Of a stretch of 39,665 bases of DNA, positions 6,605 through 16,199 are shown piece by piece; positions within the stretch are counted from its first letter, which is position 1, and each line of letters begins with the position of its first letter. The notes beneath the pieces are model-generated. The model saw nothing but the letters and a program-made list of their open reading frames with translations. It did not search any database and had not been told where the DNA came from. A program made the translations under genes and the position numbers. The stretch spans positions 1 to 39,665 of the forward strand of contig JACOSC010000122.1 of NCBI GenBank assembly GCA_016179055.1, in the 5' to 3' direction. The stretch is from Acidobacteriota bacterium (GTDB lineage: Bacteria; Acidobacteriota; UBA6911; JACOSC01).

Positions 6605-9448
6605 TCAGGACTGGCGCTCGGATGAGCGTGTTTGCGCGGAGGCCCTCGCTCCGGTAAAGTAGACGATGAGCAGCAGACCGGTAAGCGCGGTCACCAGAGC
6701 GCCGACATAAAATGGCGTGGGGTAAAAGCGGAACTGAATTTTATGAGGCCCTTTTTCCAGATAAATGGCTCTGAATACCAGGTTGGCTTTGAGTATAGGC
6801 TGCGGCTTCCCATCCACGTAGGCGCGCCAGCCCGGATAATAGATCTCGCTGAGAAAGAGAAACCCATCAGTATCCGGGGCAGCCTCCAGGGAAATCGAAT
6901 TTGGTTGATAGTCGGTCACTGTAATGGCCTCTGACCGCGGTTCCGCAGACAGCAACGAGTTATCAAGTATCATAAATTTATCAATGTTTATTGGAGCGTA
7001 CCCGAGCGACTCGAGCCGCAGGGATTTGAGATCTTGCTTGAGCGGGCCGAGCGATAGGCTGACCGTTTTCCAATCCGTATCCCAATCCTGCGTCGGCGCG
7101 AGTTGGAGCACCCTTTCCACAGACGACGCCGGGCCGACCATTTTTATTTTTAGACCAGCGCTGGTCTGATTGGCCGAAGTATAACGAAGGAAGAAGATCG
7201 CCTCCGGGAGGTCTTGGTCAAGGCTCATTTCGTATGTGACAAAATCTTCGGCCTTATTTCCCCAATACGCCAAATACTCTCCCATTGAGGCGTTACTTCC
7301 TTTAGCCACACTGCCCCGAGAGATAGCCTTATAATGTTCGCCCTCAATGGCCACCGGACGCGATAGGTGAATTATCGCCGGCGGCTCCGGCTCGTACGGG
7401 CTTTTTTTCAGAAGCAGAACTCTTCTGGGATCGAACAGTGGTGAACTGAGGAATTGCAGGATCTCTTCGTCCTTGGGCAAGATCAAAGCCCGGGGATAGA
7501 ATCCGAACGGCGGCAAACAATGGTTGTTTTTGTAAATTCGATACCAATTATTGTATACCAGCTCATAGCGAGGGGGCGGCGGCTCGGGACCGGTCTTTTC
7601 GTGAAAGACATCATTAGTAACCAAGTACTTGACCGCTAACAAATCCCATAGCGGAGAATTAAAATTAAATGGTCGATCCCATTCCGGAATTCCGGCATTT
7701 AAGGTATGAGAAAATTGGGACAGCAACCTCCAATAATCCTTCAACTGCATGGGATTGTATCCGTAAATGTTGGGTATCTTAAAAACGTTCGATCCGTTCT
7801 CCATACCGCCCGAAAACCAAGCCGTTCTAAAATTTCGGTCATGATCTTTTTTGATTAAATCCAGCAATACCGGCGAGCCCTCGATACGGTCAGGGGTCAG
7901 CGCCGTCTTAGGATTCGACGGCGCTGTGTTAAATGGCTGGTTGTGGCTATAGGTAAATATATCCACGAGCAGGACTAGTATGATAAGGACCTTAATCAGC
8001 GGTAAGGGGAGGACTCTTCGCTGATACAGAATCAAAAGTCCGGCGCTGCCGGCAAAAAAAATGGCGAGAACAATAAGTTCTGAGGTACGAATAACGAGCG
8101 GGATACGGTTCTCTTCCTTGCCGGCCGCGAGGAAGAGATAGGAAATAAGAATCCCAAACAACAACAGCATCATAAAATTTATGAGCTTGCTGAAAAAGCT
8201 ATCCAGCCGCTCTCGATCCTCCACCCGGTTGTCGGCGAGCGCCTTCATCCCGAACGCCACCAATAGGCACAAGCACAGATTCGCTACGGAAAGATAATTC
8301 ACCAGCCGGCGCAGTAAGTTCAGAACCGGCGCCAAGTAATAGACGACATCGGCGAGCGCCGTAAAGTCGCCAAAGGAAAGCAGGGTAAAGGTAACCAGAC
8401 AGACCACCCAGAAATAATCTCGTTTAGTCAAAAACTTAATACCGACAACGGCCAAGAGCAAAGGCATGATGCCAAGGTAAAGGTGCGTCTCCGTCCACTC
8501 CCGGGAGAGCCACATAGGTTTGTTTTTTAAACCGCCAAAAAAATTGGGAAGCAGTAGAGTGATCAAATGGATAGGCCAGCCTCCCCCGGTGGCCTCTTCG
8601 TAAGGCAACAAAGTACGGACGGAAAGATTTCCTAACTGACGCGTGGGCAGGATTTGAATGGCCGACACGCCGAGCGCGATGGTCACCACCAGACCGGCGT
8701 ATAGGAAAAGTGGTTTGGCCGGTTGCCATCGTTTGCTTTCCAGAATCCGCAGGGCCGACTCCCATAAATAAAAGAGTAAAACCGCCAGCAGCGTGTAAGC
8801 CGAGGTTTGTACATGGCCCGCTAAAATTTGTAGGCCCAGAACCAGACCGGTGAGCACGGCATAGCGCACGGCATCCTGGATCACCGACCGGCGAGCCAGG
8901 TAAAAAATTAACGGCATCCATATTGCCGCATTCACCGTTCCCATATGCTGGGCGTGCGCGGTTAAATAGCCGCTGAACATATAGACCAGCGCCGCCAGCA
9001 GCGCGCCAAAATCGTCCACCTTAAAGCTTTTCGCCAAGATGTACATAAACACACCGGCTAAAAAATAATGAAAAATTAGTTGGCATTCGACGGCCTTATA
9101 AGGCAGAGGCGTGCCCAGATGGAGCAGGAACATGATCAGGTTTACAGGATAAAACGTGCCGACCTGGGGATCCCCCACGATGGGAAAGCCGGAAAACACG
9201 TAAGGGTCCCATAGCGGAAGCCGGCCATGACGCAACTGCTCGTGGACGAAACTTAAATAGGGGTGATGTTGGGTTTGTATGTCCCAAGGGAACGCGTATT
9301 TGTTAGTGAATAATATTTTCCAATAGAAAAGCGTGTTGACCAGAAAAAGAAAAGTGATAATGAAAAAGGTCTTCTTTCTCAACTCGTATCTCCCAGTCGG
9401 ACAGGGCATGCGCACTAAATTTTTGTCGAGAAGCCTTGACCAAGGCAT
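6605..9448 (-). CDS. YfhO-family multi-pass membrane protein (947 aa)
   Basis: Large integral membrane protein of the YfhO family (GT-C-like fold). Members are implicated in glycosylation or modification of envelope polymers, mainly by analogy. The first membrane helix is near residues 27-46. The family signature follows: FPWDIQTQHHPY at 53-64 and PLWDPYVFSGFPIVGDPQVGTFYPVN at 78-103. Many hydrophobic helices fill the first half, and a long soluble region containing beta strands covers about 520-905 (ending FLFLSEIYYPGWRAYVDG, a common YfhO motif). A final helix lies near 915-935. No strong ribosome site is seen for the first ATG; the ATG 13 codons in (9409) is an alternative. It is a single gene without a close partner. 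Confidence 0.88.
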   Translation of the reverse strand: MPWSRLLDKNLVRMPCPTGRYELRKKTFFIITFLFLVNTLFYWKILFTNKYAFPWDIQTQHHPYLSFVHEQLRHGRLPLWDPYVFSGFPIVGDPQVGTFYPVNLIMFLLHLGTPLPYKAVECQLIFHYFLAGVFMYILAKSFKVDDFGALLAALVYMFSGYLTAHAQHMGTVNAAIWMPLIFYLARRSVIQDAVRYAVLTGLVLGLQILAGHVQTSAYTLLAVLLFYLWESALRILESKRWQPAKPLFLYAGLVVTIALGVSAIQILPTRQLGNLSVRTLLPYEEATGGGWPIHLITLLLPNFFGGLKNKPMWLSREWTETHLYLGIMPLLLAVVGIKFLTKRDYFWVVCLVTFTLLSFGDFTALADVVYYLAPVLNLLRRLVNYLSVANLCLCLLVAFGMKALADNRVEDRERLDSFFSKLINFMMLLLFGILISYLFLAAGKEENRIPLVIRTSELIVLAIFFAGSAGLLILYQRRVLPLPLIKVLIILVLLVDIFTYSHNQPFNTAPSNPKTALTPDRIEGSPVLLDLIKKDHDRNFRTAWFSGGMENGSNVFKIPNIYGYNPMQLKDYWRLLSQFSHTLNAGIPEWDRPFNFNSPLWDLLAVKYLVTNDVFHEKTGPEPPPPRYELVYNNWYRIYKNNHCLPPFGFYPRALILPKDEEILQFLSSPLFDPRRVLLLKKSPYEPEPPAIIHLSRPVAIEGEHYKAISRGSVAKGSNASMGEYLAYWGNKAEDFVTYEMSLDQDLPEAIFFLRYTSANQTSAGLKIKMVGPASSVERVLQLAPTQDWDTDWKTVSLSLGPLKQDLKSLRLESLGYAPINIDKFMILDNSLLSAEPRSEAITVTDYQPNSISLEAAPDTDGFLFLSEIYYPGWRAYVDGKPQPILKANLVFRAIYLEKGPHKIQFRFYPTPFYVGALVTALTGLLLIVYFTGARASAQTRSSERQS

Positions 9449-9601
9449 GAATCAACTCAGCCGGCGCTTCCAGGTATTTTCAAGGGAGGAAGTATATCCG
9501 AGTTAAATAGGTTTTCCAATCTTTGTTTTCAATAGGGTCACGAAGGGAGAGGGAGTGGCAGAAATGCCCCATGCAACGGCAGAACCGGATTATATCCACG
9601 C

Positions 9602-9656
9602 GGAGACGCGGAGTGATTTGGGAGCTTCGCGAGTTTTTCGTCAACTCCGCGTCTCC
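9602..9656. repeat. 13-bp inverted repeat after hsp20
   Basis: GGAGACGCGGAGT (9602-9614) and ACTCCGCGTCTCC (9644-9656) are perfect inverted copies separated by 29 bases. They lie 26 bases past the stop codon of the minus-strand hsp20 gene and could end its transcript. The wording resembles the CACAGAGACGCGGAG-type intergenic repeats common in environmental genomes; related text occurs near 23560 and 39352. Confidence 0.6.
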
Positions 9657-9681
9657 ACCGTTTTACATGGAGGCCCTCGAA

Positions 9682-10203
9682 TCAAGCGGCGGACTTGGCG
9701 TCAATGGTCTTGGCTTCGGGCGCTCCTTCGATCTTGACTTTGTGCATTTTGCCGCGTTCCTGTAACGGAAGCGCCAGTTCGAGAACCCCATTTTTAAAGG
9801 TCGCTTTGACATCCTCCGGCTTGATTCCCTGAAGTAGTGTAAACACACGCTCAAATCGACCATAGGACGATTCGGAGAAGTAATAGTTGTTACGCGTCAC
9901 TTCATGGCTCTTCTTGCGCTCGCCCCGCAGATGCAGTTGATCGCCTATCACGGTGATTTCTACATCTTCGGGTTTGACGCCCGGCAGTTCCACCCTGAGG
10001 ATCATTTGATTATCCTTTTGGAACGCTTCCACCGCGGGCGAATAGCTAGACAACGTCTCACTTGTGCGACCAGGCAAGAGCTCCTGAGAGGAACCGCTCG
10101 TCGCACATGAGAGCGGTATGGCTTCCAAATAGGTTCGGCGGAATACTCGATCCAGATCGTTGAAAAGGGAATTCATCTCATTAAACGGACTCCAATATCT
10201 CAT
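9682..10203 (-). CDS. Hsp20/alpha-crystallin small heat-shock protein (173 aa)
   Basis: ATP-independent chaperone that holds unfolding proteins. The start at 10203 is chosen because a strong AGGAGGAGG ribosome site sits 6 bases upstream; the frame stays open to 10260 with an unlikely glycine-rich start. The N-terminal arm (WSPFNEMNSLFNDLDRVF) is typical of bacterial class A proteins. The alpha-crystallin domain spans about 54-146, with VELPGVKPEDVEITV, LHLRGERK, YGRFERVFTL and the hallmark FKNGVLELALP. The C-terminal tail is short, with VKI as a possible I-x-I-like anchor. A linker of about 25 extra residues (30-54) precedes the domain. No CIRCE element is seen upstream. Confidence 0.93.
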   Translation of the reverse strand: MRYWSPFNEMNSLFNDLDRVFRRTYLEAIPLSCATSGSSQELLPGRTSETLSSYSPAVEAFQKDNQMILRVELPGVKPEDVEITVIGDQLHLRGERKKSHEVTRNNYYFSESSYGRFERVFTLLQGIKPEDVKATFKNGVLELALPLQERGKMHKVKIEGAPEAKTIDAKSAA

Positions 10204-10621
10204 ACGTATACCTCCTCCTAAGCATGGCCCACCCCCATAAGACGCTGGGCCACTGTACAATCTTTAATGTGCGATCCCACATAGATGGGTCATCAACCGT
10301 CTATAGCCGGGATCTCCGATTTGTCTTTGGGATTGATTCAATCCTTCCGCTAGAATGAATAAGTCTCGGCTTTTCGATTGTCAAGGCTTGAGTTTATTTC
10401 TCAGCGATTCTCGGATTAGCTTTCCATATTGGACATGGGGATCGACGGTAAGCACCGTGTCGGGTGCGGCTGGCGCGCGTAGAACGGTGGCCCGTGCAAG
10501 GAAGAAAAGCGGCAGGATGCCGCTTCCACTGGTGAATTCCCCACTATCTCGGCATGGATTTCTGTTGATGCATATTTTACAATACTAACAGAGGCTCTAA
10601 TTCTTGCAGAAGGAGGTTGCT
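10204..10621. other. Divergent intergenic region between hsp20 and the exported protein gene
   Basis: Must hold promoters for both divergent genes, but I cannot point to convincing -35/-10 boxes. A short hairpin AAGCGGCA-GGA-TGCCGCTT lies at 10507-10525; its 3-base GGA loop resembles the small palindromes of the multi-hairpin elements elsewhere in the window. No CIRCE or other known heat-shock operator is recognised. Confidence 0.5.
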
Positions 10622-11275
10622 ATGGAATATGATCTGATAGCTATATTTAAGAAATGGTTTCTAAACCTGCTCATTATTGGAACGGCCATGGCTATCATGG
10701 TCGGTCTCGGTTTAGCGCAAGAAGAAAGAAAATCCTTCGAGGTCAAGCTCACGCCGAACGATTTATATGCTTTTGACACGGTGTCGTTTCGCGGAGACTT
10801 CCTGCAGTTTACTGCCGCCAACGGCCATATGCAGCTCGGTGTAATTGATCCGGGAGTCACCGTAGTTATTTTGATGGGGGCGGGAGAGTTTAAAATCACT
10901 TCACTGCCGGAGTTCAAGGAAAAAGTTAAGGAAGGATTCGAAGTCTATCCGATCGTCGGGAAGTTTACTAAGGCCTATGTGCGACTCAGACCAGAGGACT
11001 TTGAAGCAATGACTAAGAATACGAAGCTTACTAAGCTGCCGGACGAGAAAGTGTTTAATCAAGCTAAGGAGATATATACAGAAAAGTTCTTTGGCTCCTA
11101 TCACGCCGGTGATAAGGCCACACTGCCGCCCGAACGCTCAATTTTTGTGGATTTCGAGTCGGATCCCTACGGCCAGGTTATTGTGGAAGACGGATATTGG
11201 ATGCGTTTGGTGCGTATCGCGCCTTACAAGTCGATCTATCCGCGCGGCTTCGAAAAGCCGGCCAAGAAGCTTTAA
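10622..11275 (+). CDS. Exported protein of unknown function (217 aa)
   Basis: I do not recognise the family. The start at 10622 is preceded by a near-perfect AAGGAGG at 5-base spacing, so the in-frame TTG 18 bases upstream is not used. The N-terminus has an unusually long, charged leader (MEYDLIAIFKKWF), then a hydrophobic core (LNLLIIGTAMAIMVGLGLA) ending near AQEE, consistent with a signal peptide cleaved around residue 34. The mature part mixes alpha and beta with no cysteines: VKLTPNDLYAFDTVSFRGDFLQF, then GEFKITSLPEFKEKV, VRLRPEDFEAM, and a C-terminal GYWMRLVRIAPY. It is a single gene, divergent from hsp20 and convergent with carB. Confidence 0.8.
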   Translation: MEYDLIAIFKKWFLNLLIIGTAMAIMVGLGLAQEERKSFEVKLTPNDLYAFDTVSFRGDFLQFTAANGHMQLGVIDPGVTVVILMGAGEFKITSLPEFKEKVKEGFEVYPIVGKFTKAYVRLRPEDFEAMTKNTKLTKLPDEKVFNQAKEIYTEKFFGSYHAGDKATLPPERSIFVDFESDPYGQVIVEDGYWMRLVRIAPYKSIYPRGFEKPAKKL

Positions 11276-11280
11276 CTTTC

Positions 11281-11337
11281 AGCGGTAGTGGTCGAGTAGG
11301 CCGGGGAGAACCCGGTCGCTACCGCTCCCGGTTCTGT
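11281..11337. repeat. Palindromic ACAGAACC-type repeat, copy a (overlaps the carB stop)
   Basis: Bases 11310-11337 are the reverse complement of the 28-base unit also seen at 24952-24979 and 30761-30788 (ACAGAACCGGGAGCGG, then TAGCGACCGGGT). AGCGGTAG at 11281-11288 pairs with CTACCGCT at 11319-11326, leaving a degenerate hairpin. The unit overlaps the end of carB, whose last codons and TAG stop (11319-11321) come from the repeat. Confidence 0.85.
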
Positions 11338-14300
11338 TTCGCTATACCCATGCCTTTGTTTGACGCTAAGCCGGACAGATCGCCGTTACGCACAAGCCTT
11401 TCATGATACTCCTGCAGGCTGCAAACGGTCAACTGGTGTTTGCGCAGGGCCGCCATGCCGGTCACTGCCGCACGGGCCGCGGAGAGCGTAGTAATGCAAG
11501 GCACCGCGTATTGTGTGGCGGCGCGCCGTATGGCGCCTTCATCATAGAAGGAGCGACGGCCGAGCGGCGTATTGATCACCAGATGCAGTTTGTTGCTCTT
11601 TAACCAATCAACCACGTGCGGCCGGCCCTCGTTAACTTTGTAAATGGTTTCGGCCGCAATGCCGCTCGCCAGCAAGGCTTGGCATGTCCCTTTAGTGGCC
11701 ACGAGAGAAAAACCCATATCCGCAAGATCACGCGCAATGGCAATCGCGTTCTTCTTGTCATAATCATTAACACTGATGAATACCGTGCCCCGCTCCGGCA
11801 AGAACGTTCCGGCGGATATTTGCGCTTTCGCAAAGGCTGAGCCAAAATCATCGGCGATGCCCATCACTTCACCGGTTGACCGCATTTCCGGTCCCAGCAA
11901 CGTGTCGACGCCGGGAAATTTGATGAAAGGGAAAACCGGCGTCTTTACGCAACAACTGCGGACCGCCAGCTCCTGATGAACGGGAAAGTCCCGCAGCGTC
12001 TGTCCTACCATAAGACAGGCAGCGATTTTAGCCAAGGGAACGCCGGTGGCTTTGCTGACGAAAGGCACGGTTCGTGACGCCCGCGGGTTTACTTCCAACA
12101 CGTAAACGACGCCATCTTTCATGGCATATTGCACATTCATCAGCCCGCGCACCTTAAGAGCCAGACCCAACTGACGCGTGTACTTGCGCATGACGTCCAG
12201 ATATTTTTCTTCGACCTGGATCGGAGGCAGCACACAACTGCTGTCGCCCGAATGTATCCCCGCTTCTTCGATGTGCTCCATGATGGCGCCAATCACGACT
12301 TGCCGCCCATCGCAAAGCGCGTCGACATCATATTCGAACGCGTCTTCCAAGAACTTATCAATGAGAATCGGATGATTGGGCGCCGCCTCTACCGCCGAGT
12401 TTACATAGGCCTCTAACGCGCTATCGTCGTAAGCGATCACCATGGCCCGGCCGCCCAAGACATAAGAGGGCCGGATTAATACCGGATAGCCAATTTGCCG
12501 CGCGACTTTGCGAGCCTCTCCCACGGAGCGCGCCGTGCCATGCTTCGGTTGCGGTATGCCGAGCCTGGCCAGTAGCTTGCCAAACCGCTTACGGTCTTCC
12601 GCCAGATCAATCGATTGTGGCGATGTGCCGATAATGGGCACACCGGCCTTTTGCAGACGCAACGCTAAATTGAGCGGCGTCTGCCCACCAAATTGGACGA
12701 TGACGCCATCAGGTTTCTCGACGGCCACAATAGCCAGCACGTCCTCCACAGTCAGGGGTTCGAAGTACAAACGGTCGGAGGTATCGTAGTCCGTGGAAAT
12801 GGTCTCGGGATTACAATTCACCATGATCGTTTCATACCCCGCCTCCTTGAGCGCAAAGGCGGCGTGGCAGCAGCAATAATCGAACTCAATTCCCTGCCCG
12901 ATTCGATTGGGACCGCTGCCCAAGATTATAATCTTCTTGCGATCGGTCGGCGCCGCCTCGCACTCCGATTCATAGGTCGAGTAAAAGTAGGGGGTATACG
13001 ATTCGAATTCGGATGAGCAGGTATCAATGCGCTTGAAAATCGGACGAATACCGGCCGCTTGACGCGCCTGCCGCACATCATCTTCGGTCACCGCGGCCGC
13101 TGTGCCGTTCTCATTGAAAAGCTGCATGAGACGAAGATCGGAAAAACCATACTGCTTGGCCTGCCTGATTACTTCGTGAGGAGCGGTGGCCAGTGAGTAG
13201 CGGCGCACCAGATTCCCCATATCGACGATCTCCTTGAACTGCTGCAGAAACCAACGATCGATGCGCGTGAGCTCGTAGAGTTCGTCGATAGCCATGCCAT
13301 CAGCCAGCGCATAGCGAATGTAACCCAAGCGGTCGGGGCTTGGCGATACGAGGTTCTCTCGCAGTTTTTCGGGGTCGATTTTTTGCGCGGCCAGCGTCTT
13401 GCCGGTTTCCAGGGAGCGCAGCGCTTTTTGGAAGGCCTCCTTGAACGTGCGGCCGATGGCCATCACTTCGCCGACGGATTTCATTTGCGTTCCCAGCGTG
13501 GAGTTGGCGCCGGGAAATTTTTCGAAGGCCCACTTGGGAATCTTTACCACGACGTAATCGAGAGTGGGCTCAAAAGAAGCCGGTGTTTTTCTGGTAATAT
13601 CATTGGGAATCTCGGCCAGCGTATAGCCGACCGCCAATTTGGCGGCAATCTTGGCGATGGGGTAACCGGTGGCCTTTGACGCCAGGGCCGAACTGCGAGA
13701 GACGCGCGGGTTCATTTCAATCACTACTATTCGACCGTTTTCGGCGTTGACAGCAAACTGAATGTTGGAACCGCCGGTTTCAACGCCGACTTTGCGGATG
13801 ATTTGAATGGCCGCATCGCGCAAGGCTTGGTATTCGCGGTCGGTTAACGTCTGCGCCGGCGCCACGGTGATGGAATCGCCGGTATGGACTCCCATCGGAT
13901 CAAAATTTTCAATCGAACAGATAACGACGACATTGTCGGACAAGTCCCGCATCACTTCTAACTCAAATTCTTTCCAACCGATGACGGACTCTTCAATCAA
14001 GACCTCGTGTATGGGACTCAAGGCGAGGCCGTGACGAACGATTTCGCGAAATTCCTCCGCATTGTAAGCAATGCCGCCGCCGCTGCCGCCCAGCGTAAAG
14101 GATGGCCGTATGACGGCCGGCAAACCCACCAACTCAAGAACGTCCTCAGCCTCCGACAAGGTCCCGGCGAAATCGGAGCGCGGTACCTCCAGGCCAATAT
14201 CCTGCATGGCGCGTTTGAAAAGGCGGCGATCCTCAGCGATCTTGACGGCGGGCAATTTGGCGCCGATCAATTCGACACCGTATTTATCCAGCAGACCGGC

Positions 14301-14612
14301 CTCCGCTAGCTCCACCGCCAAATTCAACCCGGTTTGCCCGCCGACCGTGGGCAATAGGGCGTCCGGCCGCTCTCGCGCAATAATCAAGCCCACCGCGGCA
14401 ACTGTGAGCGGCTCGATATAGGTACGATCCGCTAAATCCGGATCGGTCATGATGGTGGCCGGATTGGAATTAACCAACACGACTTCATAGCCTTCGGCGC
14501 GCAAAGCCTTGCACGCCTGCGTTCCTGAGTAATCAAATTCGCAGGCCTGCCCAATGACGATGGGTCCCGATCCGATAATCAATATTCTTCTTAAATCTGT
14601 TCTTTTTGGCAC
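11319..14612 (-). CDS. carB: Carbamoyl-phosphate synthase large subunit CarB (1097 aa)
   Basis: Makes carbamoyl phosphate from bicarbonate, ammonia (delivered by the CarA glutaminase subunit) and two ATP, for pyrimidine and arginine synthesis. The two homologous ATP-grasp halves are complete. The first begins [21 protein letters not shown] (from about 10) with [12 protein letters not shown] at 169-180 and [18 protein letters not shown] at 299-316. The second begins [19 protein letters not shown] (from 561) with [11 protein letters not shown] at 714-724 and [18 protein letters not shown] at 840-857. The MGS-like allosteric domain covers about 943-1060. It starts with GTG after an AGGAAG ribosome site. 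It is about 20 residues longer than the E. coli protein. The last five residues, QNRER, and the stop codon lie inside a palindromic repeat. No carA is present in the window. Confidence 0.97.
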   Translation of the reverse strand: MPKRTDLRRILIIGSGPIVIGQACEFDYSGTQACKALRAEGYEVVLVNSNPATIMTDPDLADRTYIEPLTVAAVGLIIARERPDALLPTVGGQTGLNLAVELAEAGLLDKYGVELIGAKLPAVKIAEDRRLFKRAMQDIGLEVPRSDFAGTLSEAEDVLELVGLPAVIRPSFTLGGSGGGIAYNAEEFREIVRHGLALSPIHEVLIEESVIGWKEFELEVMRDLSDNVVVICSIENFDPMGVHTGDSITVAPAQTLTDREYQALRDAAIQIIRKVGVETGGSNIQFAVNAENGRIVVIEMNPRVSRSSALASKATGYPIAKIAAKLAVGYTLAEIPNDITRKTPASFEPTLDYVVVKIPKWAFEKFPGANSTLGTQMKSVGEVMAIGRTFKEAFQKALRSLETGKTLAAQKIDPEKLRENLVSPSPDRLGYIRYALADGMAIDELYELTRIDRWFLQQFKEIVDMGNLVRRYSLATAPHEVIRQAKQYGFSDLRLMQLFNENGTAAAVTEDDVRQARQAAGIRPIFKRIDTCSSEFESYTPYFYSTYESECEAAPTDRKKIIILGSGPNRIGQGIEFDYCCCHAAFALKEAGYETIMVNCNPETISTDYDTSDRLYFEPLTVEDVLAIVAVEKPDGVIVQFGGQTPLNLALRLQKAGVPIIGTSPQSIDLAEDRKRFGKLLARLGIPQPKHGTARSVGEARKVARQIGYPVLIRPSYVLGGRAMVIAYDDSALEAYVNSAVEAAPNHPILIDKFLEDAFEYDVDALCDGRQVVIGAIMEHIEEAGIHSGDSSCVLPPIQVEEKYLDVMRKYTRQLGLALKVRGLMNVQYAMKDGVVYVLEVNPRASRTVPFVSKATGVPLAKIAACLMVGQTLRDFPVHQELAVRSCCVKTPVFPFIKFPGVDTLLGPEMRSTGEVMGIADDFGSAFAKAQISAGTFLPERGTVFISVNDYDKKNAIAIARDLADMGFSLVATKGTCQALLASGIAAETIYKVNEGRPHVVDWLKSNKLHLVINTPLGRRSFYDEGAIRRAATQYAVPCITTLSAARAAVTGMAALRKHQLTVCSLQEYHERLVRNGDLSGLASNKGMGIAKQNRER

Positions 14613-14633
14613 CTTGTTCTTCCTACCGCAGAT

Positions 14634-14662
14634 ATACTACCGGCCTCCCCGACAAATCGCAA
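14634..14662 (-). promoter_or_regulatory. Possible carB promoter
   Basis: On the minus strand TTGCGA (14657-14662) and TAGTAT (14634-14639) are spaced by 17 bases, and the GTG start follows about 21 bases after the -10 box. The match to consensus is moderate. Confidence 0.45.
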
Positions 14663-14792
14663 TGGCCGGCTTAATAGAGAAGTTGATGGTGGGAAAATCG
14701 ATCACGTAGATTCGGGCTAAAGAGGATTATGTAATGGCGCGTTGGGATGAGCGACTAGCCGTAGGTCTTTCACGAATTCGGATGCATCGTTT

Positions 14793-14837
14793 TGGAATGA
14801 TGAACGGGGATACATTGATCCGCCATTCATCATTCCA
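14793..14837 (-). terminator. 12-bp inverted repeat after the SurA-like gene
   Basis: TGGAATGATGAA (14793-14804) and TTCATCATTCCA (14826-14837) are perfect inverted copies 21 bases apart, starting 14 bases after the stop codon of the minus-strand gene. On that strand the structure is followed by AAAACG, not T residues. The ATGATGAATG wording resembles common intergenic repeats, so this could be a small mobile repeat rather than a terminator. Confidence 0.4.
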
Positions 14838-14851
14838 GGGTTATTGCTATT

Positions 14852-15862
14852 TTAGGGCTTCTTCACGGCCTCCGGCTTCTTGCTCTCGTTCTTGGCCGGC
14901 GCCTGACCGAAGGGTGTCATCGTCCCAGGAGGTGATGTCGGAGTCACTTCCGGAGGCGGAGGAGGCGGTGTCGCCGCCTTTAAGGTCTCTTCATCAATAC
15001 TCGCCTTCATGGCGGTCCATAGCTCTTTCCGCGTGGCGTCAATGGAATCTTTTTCTTTATTGGCCTTTAGCCGACGCAAAATGCTCGGTTTTTCCTTGTC
15101 AAATTCCCGAAGGCTGGACGGCTTCTTCTCCTCGGCTTTGAGAATGTGAAAGCCGGTTGGCGTCTTAAACACTTCGCTTAGCTTACCCATCTCGATGGTA
15201 AAAGCAACCTTGTCAAAGTCCTCTCCGCGCAACCCCTTGGAAACCCATCCCAAGTCGCCGCCCCGATTCTTGCTCGCGCGATCTATGGATTTTTCCTTGG
15301 CCAGGTCTTCAAACTTGGCGGTCCCTTCAATTAACTGCGACCGCAATTTCTTCGCCTCGGCTTCGTCCTTCACCAATATATGCCGCGCTTTCACCTGCTC
15401 GGGAACGGTAAATTCTTTTTGATGAGAATCGTAATAGGTCTTGACTTCCTCATCGGTGGCATTGACCATCTTGGAAAGTTTGCGCTGATAGGCGTAAGTC
15501 AAAATCTGCTCACGAGAACTTTGCAATTGCTTTTGGATTTCCGGATCCTTTTCCAATCCTTCCTTTTCGGCGGCCATGGCAAATACTTTGCTCTCTAAGA
15601 TGCGCTCGACCAAGTTTTTCTTCCGGTCAAACGTATTAAAAGCGCCGCGAAACTGGGGAGGATACTGGCTGATCATATCGTTAAGTTCTTTCAAGGTCAG
15701 CTTGAAATCACCCACTTGGGCGATGACCTTATTCTCATCAACGGCGGGCGCTTTTACTTCCTCAGCTTTCGCCGGGACAGCTTCTTTCTTAGCCTGCTCC
15801 GGCCACGCCAATGCCGGAGCGATCAGTAGCGCTGCCAGGGTGATTAACCAGATTATTTTCAT
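14852..15862 (-). CDS. SurA/PpiC-type periplasmic peptidyl-prolyl isomerase (336 aa)
   Basis: Exported foldase that isomerises proline peptide bonds and chaperones secreted or outer-membrane proteins. An N-terminal signal peptide (MKIIWLITLAALLIAPALA) is followed by a SurA_N-like helical chaperone domain (about 50-150, VGDFKLTLKELNDMISQYPPQFR). One parvulin/rotamase domain spans about 158-252, with VKARHILVKDEAEAKKL, GGDLGWVSKG and GKLSEVFKTPTGFHILK. Lower-complexity helices and a proline-rich tail (PPPPPPEVTPTSPPG) end the protein. There is only one parvulin domain against two in E. coli SurA, so PrsA/PpiD-like naming is equally fair. A strong TTAGGAGGA ribosome site supports the start. Confidence 0.92.
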   Translation of the reverse strand: MKIIWLITLAALLIAPALAWPEQAKKEAVPAKAEEVKAPAVDENKVIAQVGDFKLTLKELNDMISQYPPQFRGAFNTFDRKKNLVERILESKVFAMAAEKEGLEKDPEIQKQLQSSREQILTYAYQRKLSKMVNATDEEVKTYYDSHQKEFTVPEQVKARHILVKDEAEAKKLRSQLIEGTAKFEDLAKEKSIDRASKNRGGDLGWVSKGLRGEDFDKVAFTIEMGKLSEVFKTPTGFHILKAEEKKPSSLREFDKEKPSILRRLKANKEKDSIDATRKELWTAMKASIDEETLKAATPPPPPPEVTPTSPPGTMTPFGQAPAKNESKKPEAVKKP

Positions 15863-16199
15863 CGTTCCTCCTAATTAAAATTATGTGACTATACAAAAGC
15901 TCGGGTTCGACTCCCACAGCATCGACGGTGCATTTTCATGGGTTCGGCCCCGACAACAACAGGCTAAAATGCGCGATACGAAACGCCTACCGGCACAACG
16001 TCGGAAGCCAATGCCGACAAACGGCCGTGCCGACGCCCGTCGCCTTCTTACTTTTCGCGAATTATACAGCCTCCCCTCGCTCCATACAACTTTCTGTTCC
16101 GTCGAGATATCCCAAAACAGACCTGAAGGACTGCTCCGTTTCTATTCAGGGATCTATGGGCTGACGGAATGTTCAGCTTTTACGGTCTTCTCCGCGGTC
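15863..16199. other. 337-base gap with no recognised feature
   Basis: Lies between citrate synthase (3' side) and the SurA-like gene (5' side), both on the minus strand, so it should hold the promoter of the latter. I see no convincing boxes, no gene and no strong hairpin. GGTTCGACTCCC near 15902-15913 imitates a tRNA T-loop but has no tRNA around it. Confidence 0.4.

Noticed and set aside
15895..15925. GGTTCGACTCCC near 15902-15913, resembling a tRNA T-loop
   Set aside because: The T-stem does not pair fully, and no acceptor, D or anticodon arm lies upstream.
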